Assembly: GCA_958295665.1 (NCBI GenBank)
Contig: OY282560.1
Coordinates: 141,228,091 to 141,292,090 of the forward strand
Length of the DNA: 64,000 bases
Source of the DNA: Tipula vernalis
Taxonomy: Eukaryota > Arthropoda > Insecta > Diptera > Tipulidae
Direction: 5' to 3'
The notes under the pieces were generated by a model. It did not search any database. It had not been told where the DNA came from and saw nothing but the letters and a program-made list of their open reading frames with translations. Shown here one piece after another: positions 1-11,423 of the stretch. The first letter of the stretch is position 1. Every line of letters begins with the position of its first letter. The position numbers and the translations under genes are program-made.

Positions 1-270
1 ATCCAACCCCAAGCCGGACTGTGAATGTATCCATTTGAGCTGTGCTGAGACTTCTTTAGTGGCTTCCTCCGACTCGAAGCTGTCGAGGTACTCGTCCACA
101 GGTAGTCGTTCACCAACTATTGCTTTTACTACTAGCGGATATTTTTCTTCATTGATTTTGGCATTTTTATTTTTAATGAATGGTGCCAAAGGTCATCACA
201 TCCATTTCATACACATCTGTGTCGCTTCCGATGAGAGATTGCGTCAATGTAAATGCAAATGTTACGTCAC
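1..270 (-). pseudogene. BEL/Pao-type retrotransposon reverse transcriptase fragment
   Basis: Read on the minus strand, positions 192-1 encode a run containing KNKNAKINEEKYPLVVKAI and then VDEYLDSFESEE and LKWIHSQSG. This resembles the BEL/Pao reverse transcriptase, where the active-site YVDD is followed by YLDSFE and a downstream IHxxGGF. About 80 bases further upstream, in a different frame, MDVMTFGT matches the preceding MTFG segment, so at least one frameshift separates the two. The expected VDD reads VDE here, so the catalytic site is damaged. The window edge cuts the fragment off. It is a dead retrotransposon relic, and no gag, protease or LTR is visible. Confidence 0.6.
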
Positions 271-292
271 TAATTAATTGGCAAGGATATCT

Positions 293-553
293 TTAAATAC
301 AATAGAGTTTAACTAACTGAGTCTTCGAAGCACCAATATTCAAATGTGGGAGTATACTATATTTTAATCTAGGCCTGAAAACTGTATAGATTTTAAACAA
401 TTCAGCTAAATTAAAGTAAACTTTCCAACGTTGTAGGAAGGCAAAACACCTAGCAGCGTCCACTGCTGTCTTGTTTATTTGATCGGTCCAAGAAATTTTC
501 TGTTTTAACGTCAGACCAAGCGATCGACTTGGAATTATTTCCATTTGAGTCAC
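293..553 (-). pseudogene. Non-LTR retrotransposon RT C-terminal fragment
   Basis: An open minus-strand stretch of 86 codons contains LGLTLKQKISWTDQINK, AARCFAFLQRWKVYF and YTVFRPRLKYS. This is the familiar region after the YADD box in Jockey/CR1-type reverse transcriptases: a LGV-type strand, SW..HI, the RAKRYF-like helix, and IRPxLEY. The rest of the polymerase is not found upstream, so only the thumb/connection region survives. It lies next to the BEL/Pao relic, which makes the left edge a graveyard of retroelements. The clade assignment is uncertain. Confidence 0.6.
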
Positions 554-1059
554 GAATCGAGTTTAAACGTTTAGGGTTGACACAAATTCACAAATTAAAT
601 CAAGAACCTGCTCAGGTTGAGCTAAGACAATTATCAGGAAACGAACGAATTGGATTAAGGGTTGAACAATTTAGGAAAAGCGTTGGGAATAAGACGGACC
701 CTTGAGATGATATCAGCATTTATTAAATAAGTGGAGATGTAGCATGACGACTTAGGTTAGGAATATGTATAAGCTGGCCCTCATCTAATTACGAGTATGT
801 TACTAATTGAAAATTAACAATTGACTCTCACACGAAGGACCGGTGGACCAAAATATAAAGAGGTGTTTTCAAAGGGTGACAGCGGAATATATGACAAAAA
901 TTATGGCAGTTGTGATTTACGGCAAATATAGTTCCAAAGATAATTCCGTTATTAGTGCCATTCCAAAATTGGCCAAATTTTATCATTTGAAAAATGTGTT
1001 TTAGGACGTAGAAAACTCCACTGTGATGAATAGATGAATTCATAAAGAAAGATTACAAA

Positions 1060-1215
1060 CACACCCAATAAACAGAGCTATGTCGCTCTGGTATTCTCGT
1101 ATATGATTGCCCTCCAGCTGATTGAATTCGTCTAACGCTGCACAGATTTCAGCCGCTTCACTAGCCGGTCGACGGAAGAAGAATGCGGAAGCCACTTGTC
1201 GTTATGGATCTAGCC
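1060..1215 (-). other. Unassigned coding-like patch
   Basis: A short stretch is visibly richer in G+C than its surroundings and stays open on the minus strand for about 50 codons. It includes FRRPASEAAEICAALDEF and a run ending in DIALFIG. I do not recognise a family. It could be the tail of a decayed transposon ORF or an isolated exon. No confident splice sites or start codon were seen. Confidence 0.2.
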
Positions 1216-3558
1216 CCGATGCAGAATGAAAGAAATAAGTCCCCAATGAAATAATATTCCAAACCATAAATGAAATATTTGTGTAATATTACAATGGAAT
1301 TTTGGTCAAATGCTGAATTTCAAACATTTCTCGTTATTAATGTAAAAGCGAAATATTGGATATAAAATAACAACCCAAAAATTCATTTGATTTTTCTTTC
1401 CAGAAAAGAGAATGGGGCTTTGTTTCACAATTATGGTGGATTATTTCTAGATTTAATTATGAGGGAACTTATAAGAATTATGAAATAATTGTAAACATGT
1501 TGAAGAACAAAATAAATTATCAACATGTTATGTTGAACTGTGATCTCGAAAGTTAAACCCAAATCTTTTATCTTTTCCAATTTCTGTGGTTTACCAGCAT
1601 ATTATGAAATGTAACTAATACATTATGAGAAATTTCTGGTGTTGGGCTTACTATTCGGCTTACTTAATTAATTAATTACTCAATAATCAAATTAGTTGAC
1701 ATTGACTTGAGATTAAACGATTCACAAATGGTTTGGTTGTTTCAAAAATATACGCACCTTGCAAAATAAAAGTTGCACGTACTCTGTACTAAATTTAATT
1801 CATTGTGTAACATAAAAGTTAGCTCCAATTTCTTAACGAAAACTTTCACGTTCAATTTTCGAATTAATAAAAGAAACCAAAATAAATCTACCTTAAGTGC
1901 TCAATTTTGGCCGCTTAATTATTTATGTATCACATAGTTAAATGTAAGTTGTGTGTACACTGTACAATACATAAAATGTTTGCAATCTCTACATAATTAT
2001 TACGCAGAAATGATGAAAAATAAAAGAGTAGCAAGTAGACCGAATTACTGTAAACAAATATAACAAAAAAAAAAAAAAACATTAAAATTTCTAATAAAAT
2101 AATTACCTAGTTTTATTGTAACATAAGCAAAAAATAAACTTAGTTGTATATACAGAACAAAAAAAAAAACATTTACCTTAATATGTTAAAATTCAATAAT
2201 AATAATCAATCATAGACAACATTCCATCAATAGATAACAAATCAAATAAAAAATCCAAATACCATATCTTCTTCTTTATTTGTATACCTGTGTGTCCGTT
2301 GTAAAGAAAATATTATAAATAATAATAAAAAAAAATTTTCTTTTTTAACAATTCAATTTCTAATCACACAAACAAACACAAAAAGATAACGAATAACATA
2401 AACATATGAAATGTAAGTCAATATTTCTTCCTATATTGAGATGGTTTTCTTATACAAGGTCTCACTTGACATCTATTTCACGTCACGTAAATCAAACTAC
2501 ATAGCGCTGTTTTGTATGTAATGCAAGACTATAATGTAATACAATATGTGCGAATATAATTTTTTGTTATCCTTAGGGGAGACATTCAATTTCGAAATAG
2601 TTTTTGTGTCGTACAAATTTTCTCCGTTATTCTTTTGGGGTGGATTAAGCTTGTCGAGAGGAATACTCGTATTAATATTTTATATCAAATACAGTGGTGT
2701 ACAAGCATAATTTTTATTTTCATCAAGTTTTTAATTTGAAATATTTTATTCTCTAATTTCAGGTAAGACCAGGATGATTTACAATCTCTTCAACTAGAAA
2801 TGAATACAAATTGATGTGGTAGGAATTTGTTGGACGCCAAATATATGGTATGTCGTAATATTTTTTTTTGGATTTTAGATTGAAGGTGGATTTTTCACAG
2901 GAGAATATTTTCAAATTAAAAAGATCCTTTTACACTGAATTTGTTTCAAATAAGCGTCAAAATCTAAGGTTTCGAAAACTTAACTTTTTATTAAAAAATT
3001 AAAAATCCGACGTTTTGACAGTATGTATAATCCGAGATTTTCAAGGGTGCAAGTTATTCAATACTTTTAAAGATTTTTTTAATTTTTTATAACGAGCGTT
3101 TTTCTAACGCAACTAGGGTTGATTTTGAACAATACAAAATACTCAACCAAATATATTTAAGTTATACAAATACCAAAAGGATAAAAATATATTTCATGTA
3201 AGTTTATTTATAATTTTTGCAAACTGGCACAGTTGAGTAATTGCCTGAAATTGTATTATATGTGTTAAAAAATTTGAATAATTGTATGTATTGCTTAATC
3301 CAACAGTTTGCCGAAGTTCAGTTACACGAGCTTAAATTAAAATAATTTGATCCAATAAATGACCTAATTTCCTGGACAGTCTTAATGTGATTTCGGGGGC
3401 AGAAATAAGGTCGAAGGATTTAATTAACATCGTAAAAGAATGGAATTAATAAATTTAAAAACAAAAACAAATGAAATTAAATTCAGAAAAAGTTAGAGTT
3501 AGATAAACAACGAATTAAAAAAGTGAAATTAATTTGGAAAAATGGGGAGTTTCTTATA
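1216..3558. other. AT-rich stretch without recognisable genes
   Basis: No ORF with protein-like composition was found. The stretch has A-rich runs around 2066-2080 and 2158-2170, and otherwise unstructured AT-rich sequence. Confidence 0.6.
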
Positions 3559-4290
3559 CTGTTAAAGTTAGCTGAAAGTTGCTAGCCGAAAATAAAAAAT
3601 CAGTAGTGCAGATTGTATTATCCCAGTCGAAAATAAAAAATTAAGTCGTAATCAGTCGATAGTGTGTAGCCGAAAATGACTAGGGATGCATGAATATCTT
3701 TGAAGAATTTTGTCAATATCCTTAAGTGGCAAAACTTGCCCCTGTTCCTCGTGGAAAATCGTAGAAAATTTGCGAAACCCCAAAAAATATTTGAAATTCG
3801 TGTAGAATCAGCCTCTAGAGGTGTTATGTCAAAAATTCAGTAAAAATTTCCCGTAGGAAATCTGGGAAAATTCGATTTCCCAAAAATCATTAGAAACTTT
3901 ACATAAAATCAGCCCCCAAAAGGGTTATGTCTGGAGATGGATTGCATTGTTGTGATTCGTCAATAGCCATTGCAGAAAAAAAATTCAGTTCAAGTTACCC
4001 GTGGGAAATCTGAGAAAACTCGATTTCCAAAAATCATTACAAACAATATTATGCAATCCATATCAAGACATAACACTCTAGACTCTGATTTTTCACAATT
4101 TTCTGATGATTTTTGGAAAATCAAATTTTCACAGATTTCCTAACGGAAACATGAGTTGAAAAGTTTTCCAGCGATATCTGTTGTTGTCAAATCACATAAA
4201 AACGATTCATGTTCAAATATACACTCTAGAGGCTCATATTCTTCTGATTTTCCGGTATTTTCCATGAGTAGATAGAACAAAGTTTTCCAC
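3559..4290. repeat. Foldback repeat family, copy A (damaged)
   Basis: The copy begins with CTGTTAAAGTTAGCTGAAAG and a run of AGCCGAAA units. It continues with units containing CAGCCTCTAGAG..GTTATGTC, GGATTGCATTG and CCCGT(G/A)GGAAATCTG. Inverted versions follow, such as CATAACACTCTAGA near 4070 and CACTCTAGAGGCT near 4225. The same terminal sequence and units make up copy B at 8903-9821. The right terminal repeat of this copy is not recognisable. It has no coding capacity and is probably a non-autonomous foldback DNA transposon. Confidence 0.65.
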
Positions 4291-4468
4291 GTAAGACTAT
4301 TTACAAAATTTTTTATTGCAATCTATGTATCCTGTTTACTTTTGTCTGATAACCTTAAATTTTTCATAATTTTACGTTAGAGTGGATGTGTTTTTTTAAA
4401 ACGGTCGCTCAAGTTGCGCGAACAAAGATGGTTTTAGAAGGTTCAAATATCTTGAAAATGACTTGTAT

Positions 4469-5983
4469 CCCAGGCAACGAAGGAAAAATAGCGGAAATAA
4501 TTCATGTAGAAGCCAAAATTCGTACAGTTGTAGGGGAAGGTGTCCTTAACAACATACTAAAAGTACTAAGGGGTGGGGGTGAAGCTAAGAGTGGGGGGTC
4601 TCGAAAGGTCCTTTTTTTCAATTTTTCGTTAATAACTCAAAAACCACTGCTTCTATCAAAAAAATGTTTTTATACTAAATTAATCTACATAAAATTCTCT
4701 ACAATAAAGATTCTCTATACTTTTTTGATAGGATCAAAACTTAAGGAAATATGGAGGGGTAAATGGAAAATTTAAAAAACAACAGTTTTTATTGTTAAAA
4801 ATGAATTGTTTAATTTTAAAAATTAAATGTTTATTGTTAAAAATGAAATAATTACATCTTAAGGATACATATTGAACATTAAATTTCGTCGAAATCTAAA
4901 TTTTCATCATCATCGAATCTATTTTCGACGGGGGCTCCGTTAGTACATGAGTCGATGAAGCCGCAGTCACTGGAGCAGGCAATCCCTGCTTTGCGGCAAC
5001 CGCAGCGCACCTCACACCCAGTCGTGCATCGGCAAAATATCATGTTCAAAACGGAGCCGAGTGCAACAGGGTCGTTCGTTTTAACTGCGTAAAGGATCCC
5101 ATTTTGTCCCTTCACCCAACCCCATTGGATGGGTGGTAGCGGGTTGCCGAGCCACTGTTGTACCTGTAAGAAAGTAATGATACCAACGTAAGTATTCATC
5201 ACAAACTAATATTTGTAAGGTAAAAAATAAACTATATGTAAATGAATTTAGCTGTAGATATACTCTGAGCGAGTGTTGCTTTTTAAGCTCCTCTGGTGGG
5301 AGGAAGAGTGGCCCTGTCTAATTTGAGGTTCATTGACGCCTTCAAAAACGCCGTGTACCTATGTTTGTTCAGGTTGCCTAGATGTGCAGGCGCTTTGTAT
5401 ACAGACAAAAAAAGCTTCTCGCCAGCCTGTTCAATATCCTTAGGTGATGCTGAGGGATCTGTGAATATTGCTGAAATGTCTTCATCTTGTGGACGTCCAG
5501 CTTTTATTTTTGAAGGTACAGAGGTTAACATGAATCTGTTGTAACAATCTTGTAGATCCCCAATATAATAATAATAATAATAATCTTATATTAAACGCGT
5601 GCAAATATTTAATGTAATAAAAGCAGATATTTTGAAGACTCACGATCAACAAGAAGGTTGATTGTAAACTGAATAAAGGCACGAGCATGAGCAAAAACTG
5701 TTTTTTTTTTAATTTTCTATTTACCCCCTCCATATTTCCTTAGGCTTTGATCCTATCAAAAAAGTTTAAAAAATCTTTATTGTAGAGAATTTTATGTAGA
5801 TTAATTTAGTATATGGACATTTTTTTGATAAAAGACCCCCCCCCCACCCACCCTTAGCTTCACCCGCACCCCTCAGTACTTTTATTATGTTGTTAAGGAC
5901 ACCTTCCCCTACAACTGTACCAATTTTCAACTTCTATATGAATTTTTTCCGCTATTTGCTATTTTTTGGTCTTCGTTGCCTGG
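4469..5983. mobile_element. Inverted-repeat element carrying a CXC-domain gene fragment
   Basis: The left arm (about 4469-4780) and right arm (about 5703-5983) are inverted copies of each other over roughly 300 bases. Shared landmarks include CCAGGCAACGAAG at the outer ends, GTTGTAGGGGAAGGTGTCC, AATCTACATAAAATTCTC and AAGGAAATATGGAGGGG. Between the arms sits a minus-strand gene fragment with a CXC motif. Arms of this length with internal cargo fit a DNA transposon with long terminal inverted repeats. No target duplication could be confirmed. The right arm abuts a decayed hAT gene. Confidence 0.6.
4879..5590 (-). pseudogene. 3' part of a tesmin/TSO1-like CXC-domain gene
   Basis: Two exons on the minus strand. 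The first (about 5590-5252) encodes IFTDPSASPKDIEQAGEKL and LFLSVYKAP. After a one-base shift it reads through an LPP..EELKKQHSLRVYLQ stretch. The second (5163-4879) begins VQQWLGNPLPP, continues with QWGW, and contains CRCTTGC, CGCRKAG and further paired cysteines, ending in an acidic tail. This order (AGERF-like region, HS.R.Y..VQ.WLG, WGW, CXC cysteines) matches what I recall as the C-terminus of large insect proteins labelled CXC/tesmin-like, often transposon-linked. The 88-base intron (5251-5164) keeps its acceptor CTTACAG, but the donor reads CT instead of GT, so splicing should fail. The N-terminal part is absent. Confidence 0.6.
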
Positions 5984-7200
5984 ACTATTGGTGCAAATGC
6001 GTAGTAAGTTATTCCTGGCAATCCTAATTTTTTGTTCAGCACATCAAAATAGCTTGTACGCTTAATAAATCGTTTATAGCCGTCTAAGCCGGTTACATCT
6101 AAATTATCGAGGTAAATACATTTACTTCTGCTAGTTGAGCCACAGACATGCGGTTTCCACGATATTAAGGATGAATTCTACTGGCGGCCAAGGCCAAAGT
6201 TGTTAAAGCCATATTTTTCTTTTTTTCTAGAAGTTCGCCATATCGGTCAGTTTGTACCAATTTAAGCCATTCTTCCTCTGTTTCACCAAGAGAACAATAA
6301 TTTTTTTTTTTGTAGATACTGATCTGTGCACAAAAATGGGATCCAGCGATTACGTTATCGTCGATCAGCTTTATTTTATTTTCAGATTCTAATTCAGTTT
6401 GAGAGTTTTCTTCAACTGCGGCTAATTGTTTCATGAAACTTAAATTTTCTATAAATGATTGGAACCAATCTCTGTTGTTATTTGAGATATAAGATTCTCA
6501 CTTTTATTATCAACATCTTTAGCTAGAAAATTGCCAGTAGTATAACTATTGCAATTAGACTACCAAATATTAATACATGTGCTCATTTTCACCATATTTC
6601 TGGTAATATCCGAAACAACGCAATACATTTCAGTTATAAATTTAGATTCTTCTATTGTAATACATTGTTCTACATTAGCTAATTCCACCCCACTTCCCGA
6701 TAAGCTGGTAAAATCAGAAGCATCTAAAAATGCACGTTTATTATCACTGGTGTGTACGTCAATGAGAAGTACGAATTCTTTATCTAAATTTTGGGTATCA
6801 GTCATTAAAATCATTCTATGAACATTATCCGGCAAGGATGAAGCTAACTTTTTTCGTGAAGGTGGCTTGTTTGTCGGGCGCAATTTCTTTCACTAAATGT
6901 TTGAAATGATACCGTTGAAAAAGGAATACTACATCCGAATAAAATTAGCACAAGATCAATCAGTTCTTTTTCGGTGGCACTTACACTGTCCATATACTTG
7001 TAAAATTGACAAGAATAGAAAACTTACCGATGTGATTCTAACCTCTTGGTAATATTTTTAGACGCACAATATTTGCAAAGTGCAGCTACTTCTGCCCGTC
7101 CGCTGTAAACTACCGTTGCTTTTTCGTATTCACCTTCTTCTCAATAATCATGAAGTGGTTTACCTCTAATTTTAATTTTTTCCACTCATTTCGTCGTTTC
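5966..7200 (-). pseudogene. Decayed hAT-type transposase
   Basis: Pieces in hAT order on the minus strand: a BED-finger-like CKYC...KR(L)ESH near 7075-7025, followed by a possible donor GTAAG. Next comes STVSFQTFS and PPSRKKLASSLPDNVHRMI (about 6920-6800). A DUF659-like run with FLDASDFTSLSGSG and YCVVSD (about 6740-6600) follows. Then comes LALAASRIHP followed by a stop (6165), YRGNRMSV in the same frame, and in another frame LDNLDVTGLDGYKRF (about 6115-6060). The last matches the hAT LLDTLDATGLESLRRF region. Several stops and frameshifts make it non-functional. The inverted-repeat element at 4469-5983 cuts off or replaces its 3' end. Confidence 0.65.
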
Positions 7201-7297
7201 AATCGTTTAGCTAGATTTCCATAAAATATCCAACAAAATAGAACTTAATGAAAATTTTTATTTTTTTTATTTAGCAACCTATTAAACAAAGCGAAAG

Positions 7298-7348
7298 CGT
7301 TTTACCAACTCTTATCTATTTTACCAACTCTTATCTATTTTACCAACG
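7298..7348. repeat. Short tandem repeat, 19-base unit
   Basis: The unit TTTTACCAACTCTTATCTA occurs twice in tandem and is followed by a partial third copy (TTTTACCAAC). Confidence 0.8.
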
Positions 7349-7379
7349 TCTACCGACATTTGTGACTTACGCATTTTAT

Positions 7380-8880
7380 GCAAAATTCTAAAAAGTTTAT
7401 AATTAGTAGAAACGAATTACCAACGTTCAAAATCTAATCATTATCGAGCAATCAAATCCGTTGAAATTCGCAATATGGATTAATCTAAAATTATTTCGAG
7501 GATTTAAGTTTTCGCTAATTCTATAACAAAATGTAACTGTTAAACCCATTGCAAAATTCTAGAATAATCTCAATATTCACAAATATTTGAAAAATTTAAG
7601 AATCTTGAAAAATCGAGAAATCACTAAAAATCTCGAATAAGCTGAAAATATAGTATTAAATTTGGAAATCTGGGCAAATCCAAAAATCTTGATTTCAAGA
7701 ATCTCATAAATCAACTATAACAAGCTAAACTCAAATAATGAAAACCTTGAATAATATCCAATCCCCTATAAAATCTCGAATCATAAAAACTATCAAAAAT
7801 TATATCGAATCTCGTTGTATAACTTATTCTGTAACTAACATCATGCAACCCCAACTAGATTATGTACTGTACTTTCCAAAAAATCGAATAATTTAAGAGT
7901 TTTAGAATAACCGTGATATTCTAAAAAGAAAAAAATTGAATCTTCCCGAACATTTCCAATAAACCTAAGATTCCCAGAATAATGTTGGAAAATCATCAAT
8001 GCAAAGCATTTCAAAAGCAAACACCTCTTACTTGAAATAGTAACTGGATAACCTCAAATAATCTCGAATATATTGAATAATGTTGATTATTTCGAATAAA
8101 TGTTAACCAAATCAAACGCAGACATTTATTCAAATTATTCCAAAAAACTCAAATTTCAAGAACCTCACTCACTTAACTCAATTGAATATACCCAGCGCTT
8201 TTATTTTTTAATCCCAAATTAAACTTGAATAAAATCGAATATCTCGAATAATTTCTCAGATAATGTTTAAATATAAAACGCCCAAGGCCAAACAAAACAT
8301 GAGTACGCTTTAAAAGCTCGGTACCCCGATGTACTGGTAAGTCGGTAATATTATGCAACGTAACGTCAACATTAGAGAAACTCAAATAAATACGAGAGAT
8401 ATGTATGTACATAATAGACAGATAGAGGAAACTCTATAGCAAGTGAAATTGAAATATGGAAAGCACGCTGAAAATTTCCTTGCAAAAATTACTAAGTACC
8501 TAATTCAGAGATTAGATTTAGATTACTCATTTCACCTGAATAAAAAGTAAGATACCGTGAAAACTCATTAAAATTAAAGCTTGCTTTTGCGAACTTTTAC
8601 AGTTTTTCGATTTTTTGTTATAAAATATCGAAAAGATGTATAAACTCGTAAACTTTGCTTTCTACGAGTTTTCGCGTTTCGACAATATCTTACATTTTAG
8701 TGAATCGGTGTAGTAATATCTCCAGCAGCTAAGCGGCGTTGTCTAAGAAAGCCATTTCACGTTTTTAAATAATTTAATTTGATGGGATATGATTTTGTTG
8801 CACATCATTTCAGAGTACCCAAATCAATCTGTAAAAAATTTGAAATTGCTGGATAAAAAATCGATTTATTGCATGTGCTA
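7380..8880. repeat. Degenerate AATCTCGAATAA-like tract
   Basis: No coding sequence was found. Between about 7490 and 8260 the motif TCGAATAA / AATCTCGAAT recurs many times with drift, giving a low-complexity texture unlike the flanks. The rest of the stretch is unremarkable AT-rich sequence. Confidence 0.4.
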
Positions 8881-8902
8881 AAATTTAGGTCAAAAACGGC
8901 CA

Positions 8903-9821
8903 CTGATAAAAGGCCAAAGTTAGTCGAAAGTTGCCAGCCGAAAGTGAAAAGTCGATAATGCAGATTGTGTGAGTCCAGCCGAAATACAAAAAAAAAAATG
9001 GTAATACAGATTGTCTAATCCCAACCAAAAGTAAAAATTCGATAATATAAAATTTAGTAGTTATCAGCCGAAAGTAAATAGGATACATGGATTTAAATAA
9101 AAATTTTTGTAAATAGTTTTACGTGTAAAACTTTGCTTAACCTATTCGTAGAAAATATCGGAAAATCAGAAGAATCCACCAGAGTGTATATCTGAAGAAT
9201 CGTTTTTATGTGATTTGACTGACAACTAGACTGAATCGTTTTTATGTGATTTGTCAATAGGTATCGAATGAAAAATTCTGTTCAAGTTTCCCGTGGGAAA
9301 TCTCGGCAAATTCGATTTTTCCAAAAATTATTCGAAAATTTGTATAAAATCAGCCTCTAGAGTGTTATGTCTAGAGATGGATTGCATTGATGTGACTTGT
9401 CAATAGCCATTGCAAGAAAAAATATTCAGTTCGTTTCCCGTGGGAAATCTCGGAACTGAATTTTTGAAAATCGAATTTTCCTAGATTTCCCACGGGAAAC
9501 TTGAACTGAATTTTTTTCCTGCGATAGCTTTGGACAAAATCACATCAATGCAATCCATCTCGAGACATAAGACTCTAGAGGCTGATTTTATACAAATTTT
9601 CGAATAATTTTTGGAAAAATCGAATTTTCCGAGATTTCCCACGGGAAACTTCAACTGAATTTTTCTCCTGCGATAGCTATTGACAAATAACATCAATGCA
9701 ATCCACCTCCAGACATAACACTCTAGAGGCTGATTTATTTTCGGCTGGAATGTTAATAACATAATCTACATTATCGACTTTTTACTTTCGGCTGGAAACT
9801 TTCGGCTAACTTTAACAGGGT
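8903..9821. repeat. Foldback repeat family, copy B (both ends present)
   Basis: The left end reads AAAGTTAGTCGAAAGTTGCC followed by AGCCGAAAGT and GTCGATAATGCAGATTGT. The right end, read in reverse complement, gives CTGTTAAAGTTAGCCGAAAG, CAGCCGAAAGT and GTCGATAATG. The interior is itself a large imperfect hairpin centred near 9470: GTTTCCCGTGGGAAATCTCG, CAGCCTCTAGAGTGTTATGT and GGATTGCATTGATGTGA on the left recur inverted on the right, twice. There is no ORF. It belongs to the same family as the copy at 3559. Confidence 0.75.
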
Positions 9822-9999
9822 ACTGATTATTATTATTATAATTTTTTTAAATAGTTAAACATGGCCAACATCAATTTTGAGGTATTTTCAGATATTGAAC
9901 CCAATTTTTTAAGCCTGTTTTTGCAAAATTCGGCAGATGTTCCAACAATTTTGAGTTTTGACTTGAGACAGCCCCAAAGAAAACATTCTAAAGTACAAG

Positions 10000-10183
10000 G
10001 CGGCCTTGTTTATCTTCGTTTAAAAAGACATTTGGACCAAACAGTCAATTTTTGCAGATGTAATGGCGTTTCGCGAATGGCTTCGAGTCGCTCGTTTACT
10101 CAGATCCAACAATTTTGCCTATTAATGAAGCCGTTGAGCCAAAAATGAGCTTCATCGCTCAGACAGATTTTGATCTCGCGTAA
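10000..10183 (-). pseudogene. Tc/mariner-like transposase scrap
   Basis: The minus strand encodes IKICLSDEAHFWLNGFINRQ, then NCWI and a stop, then RLEAIRETPLHLQKLTVW. This matches the first catalytic-aspartate region of a common insect Tc/mariner-superfamily transposase (FSDEAHF..NG.VN.QN.RIW...EKPLHP..VTVW). The aspartate of SDEAHF is present. The stop and the lack of recognisable flanking domains show it is a short dead fragment. Confidence 0.65.
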
Positions 10184-10189
10184 CAAATC

Positions 10190-11420
10190 ATTTTAGTTGA
10201 TTTATTATCAAGCTGTATTATGGATAGTATACCGTTACAATATTACTAGGCACAAACGAAAATACAGAAAAAATAGGACAGGTAAAAATTGAGAATTTTA
10301 AAATTAAAATAGAAATTATCATTTTCTAAAATATTTTGCAATTAAATCTTCCTTTTCCAGAATATTTAAATATGAGCAAAATGAATAGTGTTTGTAATTT
10401 TTAATGGACAAAAGAGACAATATTCCCATTGCCTTATACTTCTTTTTCAATTAGGTATTACCCTTACAATTTCCAGAGTATTATGTCGCTTTCAAAGAGA
10501 CAAAATCCTGAGAAAAAAAAGCACGTAAGGTAACTGGGGATTTGTTTCCCAGTTTATTATGGTAAAAATTGTAATTAAGCTCAGTAAAATAAAGGAATTA
10601 AACTCTGAAAGTGATTGTAAAAATATCATTTACAAATTTCCAATTTTATGCGTAAAATATGCATTTTTCGCCCTTGGTGCGCAAAAAGCGATTGCCTGCA
10701 AGAAGCATGAAAATTGTTTTTGGTGTTAATTTTAATGAACAAAATGCCTGCTTTTGTAAATTCTTGAAACGGTGTAAAACGAAATTATTGGCTGTATTTG
10801 GATGATACACATTTTGGTTGGAAACTTTTGAAAGCTTCCATTCAATTTCTGATAAATCAGAGGTAAATCTATTCTTCTGTTCAGTTCTGAAATCACTTGT
10901 CTATCCTTCAGTGATATAAGATCTTGTATAAGATAGTACTCGTTCGGTAACTATGAATACATATCTAAATAACAGTCCCATTATTCTGTGAAGCATATGC
11001 ATAACCGTAATTCTTAGCAGTTAACGTCCTCCAAGAGCATTGCCACAACTAGGTTAAGAAGAATTGTTAGGAAATAAAAGACCATTCTGTTATTTTCAAT
11101 TTGTTCGATACTACGTTCCAAGATAAGGCGGCTTAATTCATAAAATACATCACTGATAATATGTCTCTTCGCTCTCACCGTACCGTTTGTTTCTATAATT
11201 AAAATTAAAAACCAAATTACCAAATTTCTGAAGCATTGAAGCATTTTAAAAACATCCCAAAATTTTAACTTTATAATTTTTTTTGTTAAATAACAAAATT
11301 CTAATTTTGACAAAAAATCATAGTCTAGGAGGTCAATCGGCTAACACCACTATGAAATACCAAGAGGCAGCCTTCTTCGTATAATGCTTGTGTACAAACT
11401 TCACGTAATGGTTTATTATT
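10190..11420. other. No recognisable gene
   Basis: AT-rich sequence. The longest open stretches lack protein-like composition or known motifs. Confidence 0.5.
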
Positions 11421-11423
11421 GGA

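Noticed and set aside
4386..4775. Plus-strand ORF of 129 codons
   Set aside because: It lies within and just outside the left inverted arm of the element at 4469-5983. Its composition is not protein-like, and the same sequence inverted in the other arm is not open.
9861..10148. Plus-strand ORF of 95 codons
   Set aside because: It is the antisense shadow of the Tc/mariner transposase scrap (minus strand SDEAHFWLNG).
10470..10540. Possible small coding exon (TTTCCAG, then ATGTCGCTTTC, then GTAAGG)
   Set aside because: Only 14 codons, and no partner exon or family resemblance was seen.
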